Shown here: positions 1 to 6,374 of the stretch, one piece after another
Numbering within the stretch: the first letter of the stretch is position 1
Layout of the letters: each line of letters begins with the position of its first letter
Source: Bacillota bacterium
Lineage (GTDB): Bacteria > Bacillota > Clostridia > Christensenellales > Aristaeellaceae
Direction of reading: 5' to 3'
Length of the DNA: 17,572 nucleotides
NCBI GenBank assembly: GCA_023421395.1
Contig: JAEZTL010000027.1
Span: 1 to 17,572 of the forward strand
Notes under the pieces: generated by a model
What the model saw: the letters and a program-made list of their open reading frames with translations, nothing else
Told to the model about the DNA's origin: nothing
The model's database searches: none
Program-made: the position numbers and the translations under genes

Positions 1-1
1 C

Positions 2-247
2 TCGGCGGTTTCCGAACAGAGCGCGGCGGCGAGCAAGGAGCTGTCCGGGCAGGCGGAGATGATGCGGGAGTCGGTGAGCCGGTTCAGGCTGAAGTATATG
101 GCGGGCGCGCCGGCGAAACCCCGCGCCACCATCGCGGAGGCGAGGGCCGAGGCGCCCGGAAGAGCCGCCGCGAAGGCGGAGCCGGTGCGAAAGTCGTCCG
201 GAAAACCCGTCATCGCGCTGAGCGACGAGGAGTTCGGAAAGTACTGA
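2..247 (+). CDS. Methyl-accepting chemotaxis protein, C-terminal end (partial)
   Basis: Only the last 81 residues are inside the window; the 5' part lies upstream. The first codons read SAVSEQSAAASKELSGQAE followed by MMRESVSRFRLK. This is the usual end of the MCP signalling helical bundle, where 'EQSAAAxxELxxQAxxL...FxL' closes the second coiled-coil arm. About 45 residues follow, rich in Ala, Arg and Pro, which look like a flexible tail. The last residues, EEFGKY, do not form the xWxxF pentapeptide that tethers CheR/CheB in some receptors. In the family, such proteins pass ligand signals to CheA/CheW at the membrane. Neither the ligand domain nor the membrane segments can be seen here. The neighbouring GGDEF/HD-GYP gene fits a signalling and motility neighbourhood, but it is separated by 326 bp and a hairpin, so it is probably a separate transcript. 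Confidence 0.85.
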   Translation, partial: SAVSEQSAAASKELSGQAEMMRESVSRFRLKYMAGAPAKPRATIAEARAEAPGRAAAKAEPVRKSSGKPVIALSDEEFGKY

Positions 248-260
248 TCCGACACGGAAT

Positions 261-295
261 GCGCCCGCCGCCGGGCTTTGCCCGGAGGCGGGCGC
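261..295 (+). terminator. GC-rich hairpin after the chemotaxis receptor gene
   Basis: The arms GCGCCCGCC (261-269) and GGCGGGCGC (287-295) pair perfectly. Inside them CCGGGC (271-276) pairs with GCCCGG (280-285) around a TTT loop, leaving one G/A mismatch. It begins 13 bp after the stop codon, as expected of a terminator, but no T-run follows on the plus strand. Termination would therefore be weak, or the structure may mainly protect the 3' end. Confidence 0.5.
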
Positions 296-573
296 GCGGA
301 TCCCGCAAACAGGCCGCGCCGACAGGATGTCTCCGGACAATCCGCAAGCGCCGCCTTTTTCACGCGGGAATAAGCAAAAAATGGAAGGCGCCGCGCCCGA
401 ACCGCCGCTTCAAAGGGATATGACCGCCGCTGCCGCGAGGCCGGCGTTCCTCCGAGGGGCGTGACCCGGCTCATAGGCGAATAGGCGCTGCGAAAAAGGA
501 AACAGCCGCCGGGAATGGGGGAATCGCGCGTTGTCCGCCCGCCGGGAGGCCTGACGCAAGGAACTTTGGAGGG
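296..573. other. Intergenic stretch before the GGDEF/HD-GYP gene
   Basis: No convincing gene was seen here. A weak stem could form between GCGCC plus a T-run (348-360) and an A-run plus GGCGC (376-391). There is also a short tandem direct repeat, ATAGGCGA/ATAGGCGC (473-488). No clear -35/-10 pair could be picked out, and a comparison by eye with the c-di-GMP riboswitch consensus gave no match. An open frame runs antisense across 410-787, but it looks like a by-product of GC-rich coding DNA. A promoter for the downstream gene should lie here but is not recognisable. Confidence 0.4.
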
Positions 574-2034
574 ATGAGGTTGGCTGACATGGAAATGGCG
601 GCGGAGCAGTCGATGGAGCTGACGCATCGGCTCGTGGAACGGTTTCCGCTCGGATGCGTCCTGTGCCAGGTGGTTTCCGCCGGGGACGACAGGGTCGGCG
701 ATCTCCGGATCCTGGCCATGAATGCTTCATTCGAAGCGCTGAGCGGGCTAAGCGGCGCGGACGTGGGCGGAAAAATTTCCGAAACAATCGCGCCCCGCAG
801 GCCCGGCATCAGCGCCCGTATGAAGGCTCTCGGAGAAGAGGCGCTCGCCAGCCCGGAGAAAAGGGTGGCCGGGCGCATCAGTTCGTTCAGCCTCGGTCAC
901 AGGGTCACCATCATCGCCTTGAGCGAATCCGTGCTGCTCGCCTTTTACGAGGACGTGCGTCCGCAAATTCATCCGGTGCTTCCCGCCGCGGGCGACTCCG
1001 GCGGAGACGGCGCGACGGCGCTCGATTCGCTGACCGGTCTTTACGGACGAATATTCGCGGTGGAGGCGCTCAAACACATGGTCGCCCAGGAAGTCGCGCC
1101 GCTTTCCATCGTGCTGGGCGATGTGGACGGGCTGAAGATGATCAACGACGCCCTGGGATACCGCGCCGGCGACGAAATCCTGACCTCTGTCGCGCGCGTC
1201 CTCCGGGCAAACTGCCGGGCGGAAGATATCGTCGCCCGCTGGGGGGATGACGAATTCCTGCTGATTCTGCCGAATTCTTCGGGCGACGAAACGCAGTCCG
1301 TCCTCAAACGACTTCGGAACGCGCTGGAGCACGAGCGGCGCGGACCGGCCCCCGCCACGCTGACATTCGGCTTCGCGACGAGCGAAACCGCCCTTCGGAA
1401 CGCCGAAGGCCTCGTCGAGGAGGCCGCCCAGTGGGTCTACCGGAAAAAGCTGCTGGAAAGCCGGAGCTACCGCAACGGCATCATCCGGCTGCTTTTGTCG
1501 ACGCTCCACGAAAAATGCGCGGAGACGCAGCAGCATTCCGACCGCATGGCCGGCTACTGCCGGCACATCGCGGAGCGGTTCGGGCTGTCTGACGAGATGG
1601 TCAACGATCTGCTGCTGCTGGCAATGCTCCACGACATCGGAAAGGTCGGCATCCGGCACGAGATCCTCACCAAACCCGGCCCCCTGTCCCCCGAGGAGCG
1701 CCTGGAGGTCCAGCGCCACCCGGAGATCGGGTACAAGATCGCGAAGAACATCCCGGAACTGGCGCAGGTTTCCACATACATTCTGGCGCACCACGAGTGG
1801 TGGAACGGGCGCGGTTATCCGTTCGGGCTGTCCGGGGAGGGCATTCCGCTGCCCAGCAGGATCATCGCCGTCGTGGACGCCTTCGACGTCATGCTGTCGG
1901 GCAGGGTCTACCGGGCCGCGCGAAGCCGGGAGGAAGCGCTGGCGGAGCTTCGACGGTGCGCGGGCACGCAGTTCGACCCGGGTGTGGTTGACGTCCTGAC
2001 GGAATTTTCCGGCGACGATCCGCACGCGGTCTGA
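574..2034 (+). CDS. PAS-like / degenerate GGDEF / HD-GYP signalling protein
   Basis: 486 residues, probably cytoplasmic, with no signal peptide or membrane helix. Residues about 20-130 look like a PAS-type sensor (ILAMNASFEALSG). Residues about 148-295 form a GGDEF domain, with GDVDGLKMIND matching the metal/GTP region, an intact RxxD inhibitory site (RAED, 215-218), and a signature of WGDDEF (223-228) in place of GGDEF. Residues about 305-480 form an HD-GYP phosphodiesterase domain with H353-D354 (MLHDIGKVG) and HHEWWNGRGYP (406-416), all diagnostic residues kept. The likely role is c-di-GMP hydrolysis by HD-GYP, with the GGDEF part acting as a nucleotide-binding regulator or weak cyclase; this is inferred. 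The start is uncertain: GGAGGG at 568-573 abuts ATG 574, but sits 6 bp before an in-frame TTG at 580. ATG 589 is a third option. The gene converges with the pyridoxamine kinase gene. Confidence 0.93.
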   Translation: MRLADMEMAAEQSMELTHRLVERFPLGCVLCQVVSAGDDRVGDLRILAMNASFEALSGLSGADVGGKISETIAPRRPGISARMKALGEEALASPEKRVAGRISSFSLGHRVTIIALSESVLLAFYEDVRPQIHPVLPAAGDSGGDGATALDSLTGLYGRIFAVEALKHMVAQEVAPLSIVLGDVDGLKMINDALGYRAGDEILTSVARVLRANCRAEDIVARWGDDEFLLILPNSSGDETQSVLKRLRNALEHERRGPAPATLTFGFATSETALRNAEGLVEEAAQWVYRKKLLESRSYRNGIIRLLLSTLHEKCAETQQHSDRMAGYCRHIAERFGLSDEMVNDLLLLAMLHDIGKVGIRHEILTKPGPLSPEERLEVQRHPEIGYKIAKNIPELAQVSTYILAHHEWWNGRGYPFGLSGEGIPLPSRIIAVVDAFDVMLSGRVYRAARSREEALAELRRCAGTQFDPGVVDVLTEFSGDDPHAV

Positions 2035-2071
2035 AGCGGTCCCGGCCGTACCGTCGGGCTTTGCAAAAGGA

Positions 2072-2112
2072 GAGGGCCGATTCCCGCGATTCGCTCGCCG
2101 GAAGCGGCCCTC
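2072..2112 (-). terminator. Hairpin between the convergent HD-GYP and pyridoxamine kinase genes
   Basis: GAGGGCCG (2072-2079) pairs with CGGCCCTC (2105-2112) around a 25-nt loop that holds a smaller GCG/CGC hairpin. Read on the minus strand, the stem is followed by TCTCCTTTTGC, a short T-run. It would best serve the end of the pyridoxamine kinase transcript. On the plus strand there is no T-run. Confidence 0.45.
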
Positions 2113-2148
2113 CCGTTATAGCCGGTCTGTCTTCCCGGCGCGTACGCT

Positions 2149-3021
2149 TTACGAAAGTTCCGGGTCACGCCGCAACCCGGACACCGCCTCCGCCAGCGCG
2201 CCCAGCTCCGCCTCAAAATTGACGCCGAAGCGTGGGTCCGTGCCTGCGTCGCGGGTGCGCCGGATGGCCCCGGCGGTGAAATCCACCGCCAGGCCCACGG
2301 CGCGGTCAAGGTCGAAACCGCCCGTCAGCGCGCCGGTAACGGCGCTGGCGAAGAGATCCCCGGTGCCGTGGTAATACCCCGGCTCCCGGGGCGCCAGGCG
2401 CACGCTCACCCGGCCGGTGGCCGCGTCCAGGCAGGCCGCGCCCAGCGCGTTCTCGTCGAACCATACGCCGGTCAGGATCACCATCCGGGGCCCCAGCGCG
2501 GCCAGCCGCGCAAGAAGCCCCTCTACGTAGCCCATGGCGTAAGGCCCTTCCACATAGGGTTCGTCCAGCAGGAGCGCCGCCTCGGTCAGGTTGGGAATGA
2601 TCAGGTCCGCCGCCGCGCAGAGCTTTCGCATGCCCGACGGAAAATCCGGCGGAAAGTGGGCGTAGAGCCGGCCGTTGTCCGCCATCACCGGATCGACGAC
2701 AATCAGCGTTTCCGGCGATTTGAGCGCGTCAAACGTCTCCAGAACAAGGCCGACCTGCCGGAAGGAGCCGAGATATCCGGTGTAGATGGCGTCAAAGCGC
2801 ACATGAAGCCCCCGCCAGTGGCGCGCGATGGGCAGGATGTCGTCCGTCAGGTCCCGGAAGGTGTAGTCCGTAAAGCCGCCCGTATGGGTGGACAGGATCG
2901 CTGTCGGGATCGCGCTGACTTCGATCCCCATGGCCGAGATCACCGGCAGCGCCACCGTCAGCGAGCATTTCCCAAGGCAGGAGATGTCGTGAATCGCCGC
3001 AACCCGTTTTTGATCGTGCAT
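2149..3021 (-). CDS. pdxY: Pyridoxamine/pyridoxal kinase
   Basis: 290 residues, close to the usual 280-290 of the PdxK/PdxY branch of the ribokinase superfamily. The enzyme phosphorylates pyridoxal, pyridoxamine or pyridoxine with ATP in the vitamin B6 salvage pathway in the cytoplasm. The family marks are visible: ISCLGKCSLTVALPV near the start (13-27), the substrate region STHTGGF (44-50), DPVMADNGRLY (110-120), NLTEA (144-148), and the anion-hole/catalytic motif YHGTGDLF (217-224) with D222 as the expected catalytic base. ATG 3021 has an AGAGGT ribosome site 5 bp upstream. It stands alone, behind its own promoter, downstream of the zur operon. The close relatives ThiD and PdxK have different flanks around GTGD, so the pyridoxamine kinase call is fairly firm; which vitamer is preferred cannot be read from the sequence. 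Confidence 0.9.
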   Translation of the reverse strand: MHDQKRVAAIHDISCLGKCSLTVALPVISAMGIEVSAIPTAILSTHTGGFTDYTFRDLTDDILPIARHWRGLHVRFDAIYTGYLGSFRQVGLVLETFDALKSPETLIVVDPVMADNGRLYAHFPPDFPSGMRKLCAAADLIIPNLTEAALLLDEPYVEGPYAMGYVEGLLARLAALGPRMVILTGVWFDENALGAACLDAATGRVSVRLAPREPGYYHGTGDLFASAVTGALTGGFDLDRAVGLAVDFTAGAIRRTRDAGTDPRFGVNFEAELGALAEAVSGLRRDPELS

Positions 3022-3064
3022 ACGATACCTCTTTTATCGATCGGTTGGCCGTTCCCGTTCTCTT

Positions 3065-3070
3065 ATTATA
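3065..3070 (-). promoter_or_regulatory. -10 element of the pyridoxamine kinase promoter
   Basis: TATAAT on the minus strand, a perfect -10, lies 44 bp upstream of the start codon. At 17 bp spacing the -35 position (3088-3093) reads TAAATT, a poor match. That stretch also forms the AT-rich tail of the predicted zur-operon terminator. The promoter is therefore probable but weak or activator-assisted. Confidence 0.55.
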
Positions 3071-3083
3071 CCGTTTCCGCCGC

Positions 3084-3139
3084 AGAAAATTTAGGCGCGC
3101 GGCCGCGCGAACGGGAATTTCGCGGGCGGACGCGCGCCT
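3084..3139 (-). terminator. Terminator of the znuA-znuC-znuB-zur operon
   Basis: The arms AGGCGCGCG (3093-3101) and CGCGCGCCT (3131-3139) pair over 9 bp, and an inner stem CGCGAA (3106-3111)/TTCGCG (3119-3124) extends the structure. Read on the minus strand, the stem runs into TAAATTTTCT. It begins 14 bp after the zur stop codon, so it fits a Rho-independent terminator with an imperfect T-tract. Confidence 0.55.
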
Positions 3140-3152
3140 GTTTCTGATCCGT

Positions 3153-3566
3153 TTATTTCCCGCGCTTCTGGCAGTTCTTGCAGTGACCGAAGATTTCCAG
3201 GTTGTGGCCGGTGACGGTGAAACCGTCCTCCGGCAAGTCCGGCTGGAAGTGGCCCACGGGGCAGGAGCTCATGGGGATGATGCGGTGGCAGTCCACGCAC
3301 ACGGCGTAGTGTTTGTGCCCGGGATGGCGCAGTTCGTACAGCGCCACGTCGCTGCCGGAGAGGTCGATCTTTGCCGCGACGCCCTTTTCCACAAAGTTTT
3401 CCAGCGCGCGGTATACGGTGGAGAGCCACGCGCCGCCGCCCTCGCTTTCGATCTTCAGCGCGATGTCCATGGCGCTCACCGGCGCCTGGGCCGCCGCGAG
3501 CACCTCCAGCACGCGTTCCCGCTGCCGGGTGCGCTTGAGGCCGCGAGGCCAGTCAAGGTCCGCCAT
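3153..3566 (-). CDS. zur: Fur-family metal regulator, probably Zur
   Basis: 137 residues, a normal Fur/Zur/PerR length. The N-terminal half (about 10-75) is a winged helix, with LKRTRQRERVLEVL and the recognition stretch AWLSTVYRALENFVEKG. The C-terminal half is the dimer and metal domain. The HKHYAVCVDC segment (84-93) and the final HCKNC (128-132) supply the two CxxC pairs (C90/C93 and C129/C132) that hold structural zinc. H84, H86, H94 and H121 are candidate sensor ligands. It is the last gene of the zinc importer operon, starting 6 bp after znuB. Its ribosome site GGGAGGTG overlaps the znuB stop. Position in the operon is what favours Zur over Fur or PerR. It probably represses the operon, including itself, through the dyad at 6091-6111; that link is inferred. 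Confidence 0.88.
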   Translation of the reverse strand: MADLDWPRGLKRTRQRERVLEVLAAAQAPVSAMDIALKIESEGGGAWLSTVYRALENFVEKGVAAKIDLSGSDVALYELRHPGHKHYAVCVDCHRIIPMSSCPVGHFQPDLPEDGFTVTGHNLEIFGHCKNCQKRGK

Positions 3567-3572
3567 CTTCGC

Positions 3573-4388
3573 TCACCTCCCTGCCAGCGCGCCGCGCCCG
3601 CGCCCGCCCGCGAGAAGCAGCGCGACGAGGCACACGACGCCCGTCAGCACCACCGCGCCGCCGGGGCGAAGCCCCAGGTAAAACGCGGCGAAGAGGCCGA
3701 CGAGCATGAACGCCACCGCGAAGCCCACGGAATAGATCACCGTCTGTCGGTAGCTTTTTGCAAAGCGCATCGCGCAGGCCACCGGCACCACCATCATCGA
3801 CGACACGATCAGCGCCCCCACCGTCCTCGCCGCCACCGATACGGTGACCGCCGTCAGGATGGTAAAGGCGAAGTTGACCGCGCCCACCGGTACCCCCGCC
3901 AGGCGCGCGGCGCGTTCGTCCAACGCGATGAAGAACAGCTCGCGGTAGAAAATCAGGAAGCAGGCCATCACCGCGCAGCTGATGGCCACCACCATCCAGA
4001 GTTCAAAGTTGTCGATGGCCACGATGGAGCCGAAGAGGAAGCTGTTGAAGTTGGCGCTGCCCGATACGAACCCGGACAGCACGCCTGCGAGGCCGATGCC
4101 CGCCGACATGATGATGGCGATGGACATCTCCTGGTAGCGGGGCATCTTTTTGCGGATGAACTCGATGGAAAGCGCCGCCGCCGTGGTCATTACCACCGCG
4201 CCCAGAATTGGGTTCACGCCCATGAGCAGCCCCGCCGCCACCCCCGCCAGCGACGTGTGGGAGAGGGCGTCCCCGATCATCGATAGCCGCTTGAGCACCA
4301 CCACCACGCCCACGCAGGGCACGATCACCGAAAGGAGCAGCCCCACCAGGAACGCGCGGCGCATAAAGTCATATTGCAAGATGTCCAT
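3573..4388 (-). CDS. znuB: Zinc/manganese ABC transporter permease
   Basis: 271 residues, almost wholly hydrophobic, with about seven or eight membrane segments. It belongs to the ABC-3 (ZnuB/TroC/MntB) family. Family features include the start DILQYDFMRRAFLVGLLLS, the segment LSMIGDALSHTSLAGVAAG that contacts the ATPase, and GFVSGSANFNSFLFGSI. Residues RRAFLVG near the N-terminus match many Firmicute ZnuB proteins, which supports ATG 4388. The gene overlaps the end of znuC by 20 bp, implying translational coupling. It forms the membrane channel that passes metal from ZnuA into the cytoplasm, driven by ZnuC. Manganese or iron specificity is possible on sequence alone; the histidine-rich partners and the Fur-family gene argue for zinc. 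Confidence 0.92.
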   Translation of the reverse strand: MDILQYDFMRRAFLVGLLLSVIVPCVGVVVVLKRLSMIGDALSHTSLAGVAAGLLMGVNPILGAVVMTTAAALSIEFIRKKMPRYQEMSIAIIMSAGIGLAGVLSGFVSGSANFNSFLFGSIVAIDNFELWMVVAISCAVMACFLIFYRELFFIALDERAARLAGVPVGAVNFAFTILTAVTVSVAARTVGALIVSSMMVVPVACAMRFAKSYRQTVIYSVGFAVAFMLVGLFAAFYLGLRPGGAVVLTGVVCLVALLLAGGRGRGALAGR

Positions 4389-5115
4389 GATGGTCCTCCT
4401 CCGCCGGATGCTTGTGCCGGTGCCGCAGTTCTTCCTTTATCTGCTGCGGCGGCAGTTCCACCAGGGAGCCCTCCTCCAGGCAGATCACCCGGGACGCGAT
4501 CCGGGACGCGCGCGCCACGTCGTGGGTCACCATCAGGATGGTGAGCCCCCCGCGGTTGAGCCGGGCGAGAAGCGCGTAAAGCGCCTCCACCGTGCGGGAA
4601 TCCACGCCGCTGGTGGGCTCGTCCAGCAGCATCACCTCCGGCCGGCCGGCCAGCACCCGGGCCAGCATCACCCGCTGCTGCTGCCCTCCGGAGAGCTCGC
4701 CGATGGCGCGCTTTTCAAAGCCCGCCATATCCACCTGCCGGAGCGCATCGGCCGCCCGCTCCCTGAGCGCGCGGCCCGGCCTGCGGAAGAGCCCCGCCCC
4801 TGCGTAGAGGTTGGCCTCCACGATTTCCCGGACCGACGCGGGGAAATCCTGCCCCGCGCGGGCCGCGTTCTGCGGCACGTAGCCGATCCTGGGCCACGCC
4901 CGAAAGCGGGAAACCTCCTGCCCGAACAGCCGGACGCGGCCCTCCCCGGGCGTCATCTCGCCCAGGAGGAGCCGCATCAGCGTGGACTTGCCCGCGCCGT
5001 TATTGCCGATCAGCGCCACGAAGTCCCCCTCGCGCACCGCAAAATTCACGCCGGAGAACACCTTTTCCCCGCCGTAGGAGAACCCCAGGTTCTCCGCTTC
5101 GATAATCGTTTGCAT
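4369..5115 (-). CDS. znuC: Zinc ABC transporter ATP-binding protein with histidine-rich tail
   Basis: 248 residues. One ABC ATPase domain has all catalytic motifs: Walker A GNNGAGKST (37-45), Q-loop Q82, signature LSGGQQQR (141-148), Walker B VMLLDEP (161-167) and switch H198 in VTHDV. It energises the ZnuB channel on the inner face of the membrane. The last 20 residues add a tail with six histidines (LRHRHKHPAEEDHHGHLAI, 230-248), a metal-binding appendage also known from some ZnuC proteins, where it may sense cytoplasmic zinc. The tail is encoded partly in the 20-bp overlap with znuB. Its start is 7 bp after the znuA stop. The ribosome site is weak (GGGGAAAC), so translation probably depends on ribosomes finishing znuA. 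Confidence 0.93.
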   Translation of the reverse strand: MQTIIEAENLGFSYGGEKVFSGVNFAVREGDFVALIGNNGAGKSTLMRLLLGEMTPGEGRVRLFGQEVSRFRAWPRIGYVPQNAARAGQDFPASVREIVEANLYAGAGLFRRPGRALRERAADALRQVDMAGFEKRAIGELSGGQQQRVMLARVLAGRPEVMLLDEPTSGVDSRTVEALYALLARLNRGGLTILMVTHDVARASRIASRVICLEEGSLVELPPQQIKEELRHRHKHPAEEDHHGHLAI

Positions 5116-5122
5116 GTTTCCC

Positions 5123-6040
5123 CTACCCCAGCGCCGCGGTCAGCGCCTCCAGATTCTTTCGCATCACCGAGAAGTAGTCGTCGCCGGCGGAGGCTTCCGC
5201 GTCCGTCAGGCCCTCGAGGGGGCTGAGCACATCCGTGGATGCGCCCACCTGGGCGGCGATGGACTGAGCCACCTTTGGGCTGACCAGTTCTTCGAAGAAG
5301 ATGACCTTCACCGAGCGTGCCTTCGAAAAGTCGATGATTTCGGCCACCCGGGCCGGGTCAGGCTCGGAATCCGGCGTCAGCCCTTCGATGGCCATCTGGT
5401 CAAGGCCATAGGCATGGCACAGATAGCCGTAGGCGGCGTGGGCCACCACCACATCCCGGTTTTCAAGGCCGTTCAGCCTGGCCCGGTACTCCGCGTCCAG
5501 CGCGTCCAGTTCCGCGGCGTATTTCTCATAATTGGCGTCGTAGACGGCCTTGCCCTCGGGGTCGGCCGCGACGAGGGCGTCCCGGATGTTGGCCATCTCG
5601 ATCTTGGCGTTCATTGGGTCCAGCCACACGTGAGGATCGGCGTCGTGATCGTGGCCGTCTCCGGCCTCGTGGCCCTCCCCTTCCAGCAGCGTCACGCCGC
5701 GGGAGGCCTCCGCCCGGATCAGGTCGGGCCGGTTCAGCGAATTCAGCACATCCTCCACCCAGTGCTCCATGCCCGCGCCGTTAAATACGAATACGTCGGC
5801 CCTGCTCAGCGTCACGATGTCCGCGGGCGAGGGCTCCCAGTCGTGGGGTTCGGTGCCGGAAGGCACCAGCACCGTCACGCTGACCTGGTCGCCGCCAATC
5901 TTTCCGGCAAAATCCGCCATCGGGTAAAAGCTGGCCGCCACACGAAGCCCAGGCTTTGCCTCGGCGCAGCCGGTCAGCGCGCCCATCGTCATGATCGCGG
6001 CCACGAGCCACGTCAGGGCGCGCATCTTTTTGAAAACCAT
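5123..6040 (-). CDS. znuA: Zinc-binding lipoprotein of the ABC importer
   Basis: 305 residues when begun at ATG 6040, which has GGAGGTGG a few bases upstream and gives a proper signal peptide; the same frame stays open much further upstream, but that part is non-coding. Residues 1-25 are a lipoprotein signal with lipobox LTGC (22-25), so C25 anchors the protein in the membrane. It is a cluster A-I (ZnuA/TroA) binding protein: expected metal ligands are H66 (EPHDWEP), H137 (DPHVWLDP), H201 (VVAHAAYGY) and D288 in the C-terminal GDDYFSVM. Between lobes lies an acidic histidine-rich loop (EGHEAGDGHDHDADPH, 122-137), typical of zinc rather than manganese binders. It is the first gene of the operon, downstream of the promoter and probable Zur site, and hands Zn2+ to ZnuB. 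Confidence 0.93.
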   Translation of the reverse strand: MVFKKMRALTWLVAAIMTMGALTGCAEAKPGLRVAASFYPMADFAGKIGGDQVSVTVLVPSGTEPHDWEPSPADIVTLSRADVFVFNGAGMEHWVEDVLNSLNRPDLIRAEASRGVTLLEGEGHEAGDGHDHDADPHVWLDPMNAKIEMANIRDALVAADPEGKAVYDANYEKYAAELDALDAEYRARLNGLENRDVVVAHAAYGYLCHAYGLDQMAIEGLTPDSEPDPARVAEIIDFSKARSVKVIFFEELVSPKVAQSIAAQVGASTDVLSPLEGLTDAEASAGDDYFSVMRKNLEALTAALG

Positions 6041-6090
6041 GAGTCCACCTCCGCCATCCGTCGCGCGAACCCCGCGCCCGGCGGGATTGT

Positions 6091-6111
6091 TGCACATGAT
6101 TCGCATTTGCA
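6091..6111. promoter_or_regulatory. Probable Zur operator upstream of znuA
   Basis: An inverted repeat, TGCACATG then five bases then CATTTGCA, gives 7 of 8 paired positions over 21 bp. Its layout (TG...ATG-N5-CAT...CA) resembles Zur boxes of Gram-positive bacteria. It starts 5 bp downstream of the -10 hexamer and so would cover the transcription start, where a bound repressor blocks polymerase. The binding itself is inferred. Confidence 0.65.
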
Positions 6112-6116
6112 TCTTT

Positions 6117-6145
6117 ATTATATGGAGCTTGGGACGAAAAATCAA
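6117..6145 (-). promoter_or_regulatory. znuA operon promoter
   Basis: On the minus strand, -35 TTGATT (6140-6145) and -10 TATAAT (6117-6122) are separated by exactly 17 bp. The -10 is a perfect consensus; the -35 matches at four of six positions. The start of transcription would be about 6110, inside the putative Zur operator, giving a leader of about 70 nt before znuA. Confidence 0.75.
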
Positions 6146-6266
6146 CGGTTTATGGTAACTTAACTTTCGCGCGCAAAGCGGGGCGGTCCGGCCCGATTTT
6201 GGCGCATTCCCCCCGGAGAACCTGCGCATTGTCTTCATATTTATGGATAAAGCGCCAAATGGACCG

Positions 6267-6295
6267 TTGACAGTTAGCGAGTTTTGTGGTAGATT
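6267..6295 (+). promoter_or_regulatory. Promoter of the LacI-regulator/sugar operon
   Basis: The -35 TTGACA (6267-6272) is a perfect consensus. After 17 bp comes TAGATT (6290-6295), helped by an extended -10 TG at 6287-6288. Transcription should begin around 6302, within the LacI-type dyad. The leader before the regulator gene would be about 70 nt. Confidence 0.72.
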
Positions 6296-6297
6296 GA

Positions 6298-6312
6298 TGT
6301 AAACGATTACTG
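6298..6312. promoter_or_regulatory. LacI-family operator over the sugar operon start
   Basis: TGTAAACGATTACTG contains the 12-bp dyad GTAAACGATTAC (6299-6310) with five of six pairs and the central CG typical of LacI/GalR-family operators. It begins 3 bp after the -10 hexamer. The position fits self-repression by the regulator encoded directly downstream. A catabolite-response (CcpA) site has a similar shape and is the main alternative. Confidence 0.62.
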
Positions 6313-6374
6313 AAAGTTCGCCCGCGGGCCGCTGGGGCGGCGCTCTGCCCCGCCCGGAAGAAACGGAGGGGCAG

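Noticed and set aside
401..560. Possible c-di-GMP riboswitch before the GGDEF/HD-GYP gene
   Set aside because: I looked for the conserved GEMM cores and tetraloop-receptor pieces and could not line them up; only generic purine-rich stretches were present.
748..2025. A 425-codon minus-strand frame opposite the GGDEF/HD-GYP gene
   Set aside because: No recognisable domain or ribosome site, and the plus-strand gene holds both catalytic signatures.
3045..5226. Long plus-strand open frames (413 and 358 codons) opposite zur and znuB and opposite znuC
   Set aside because: Arg/His/Ala-rich shadow frames opposite well-supported operon genes; no start signals or domain.
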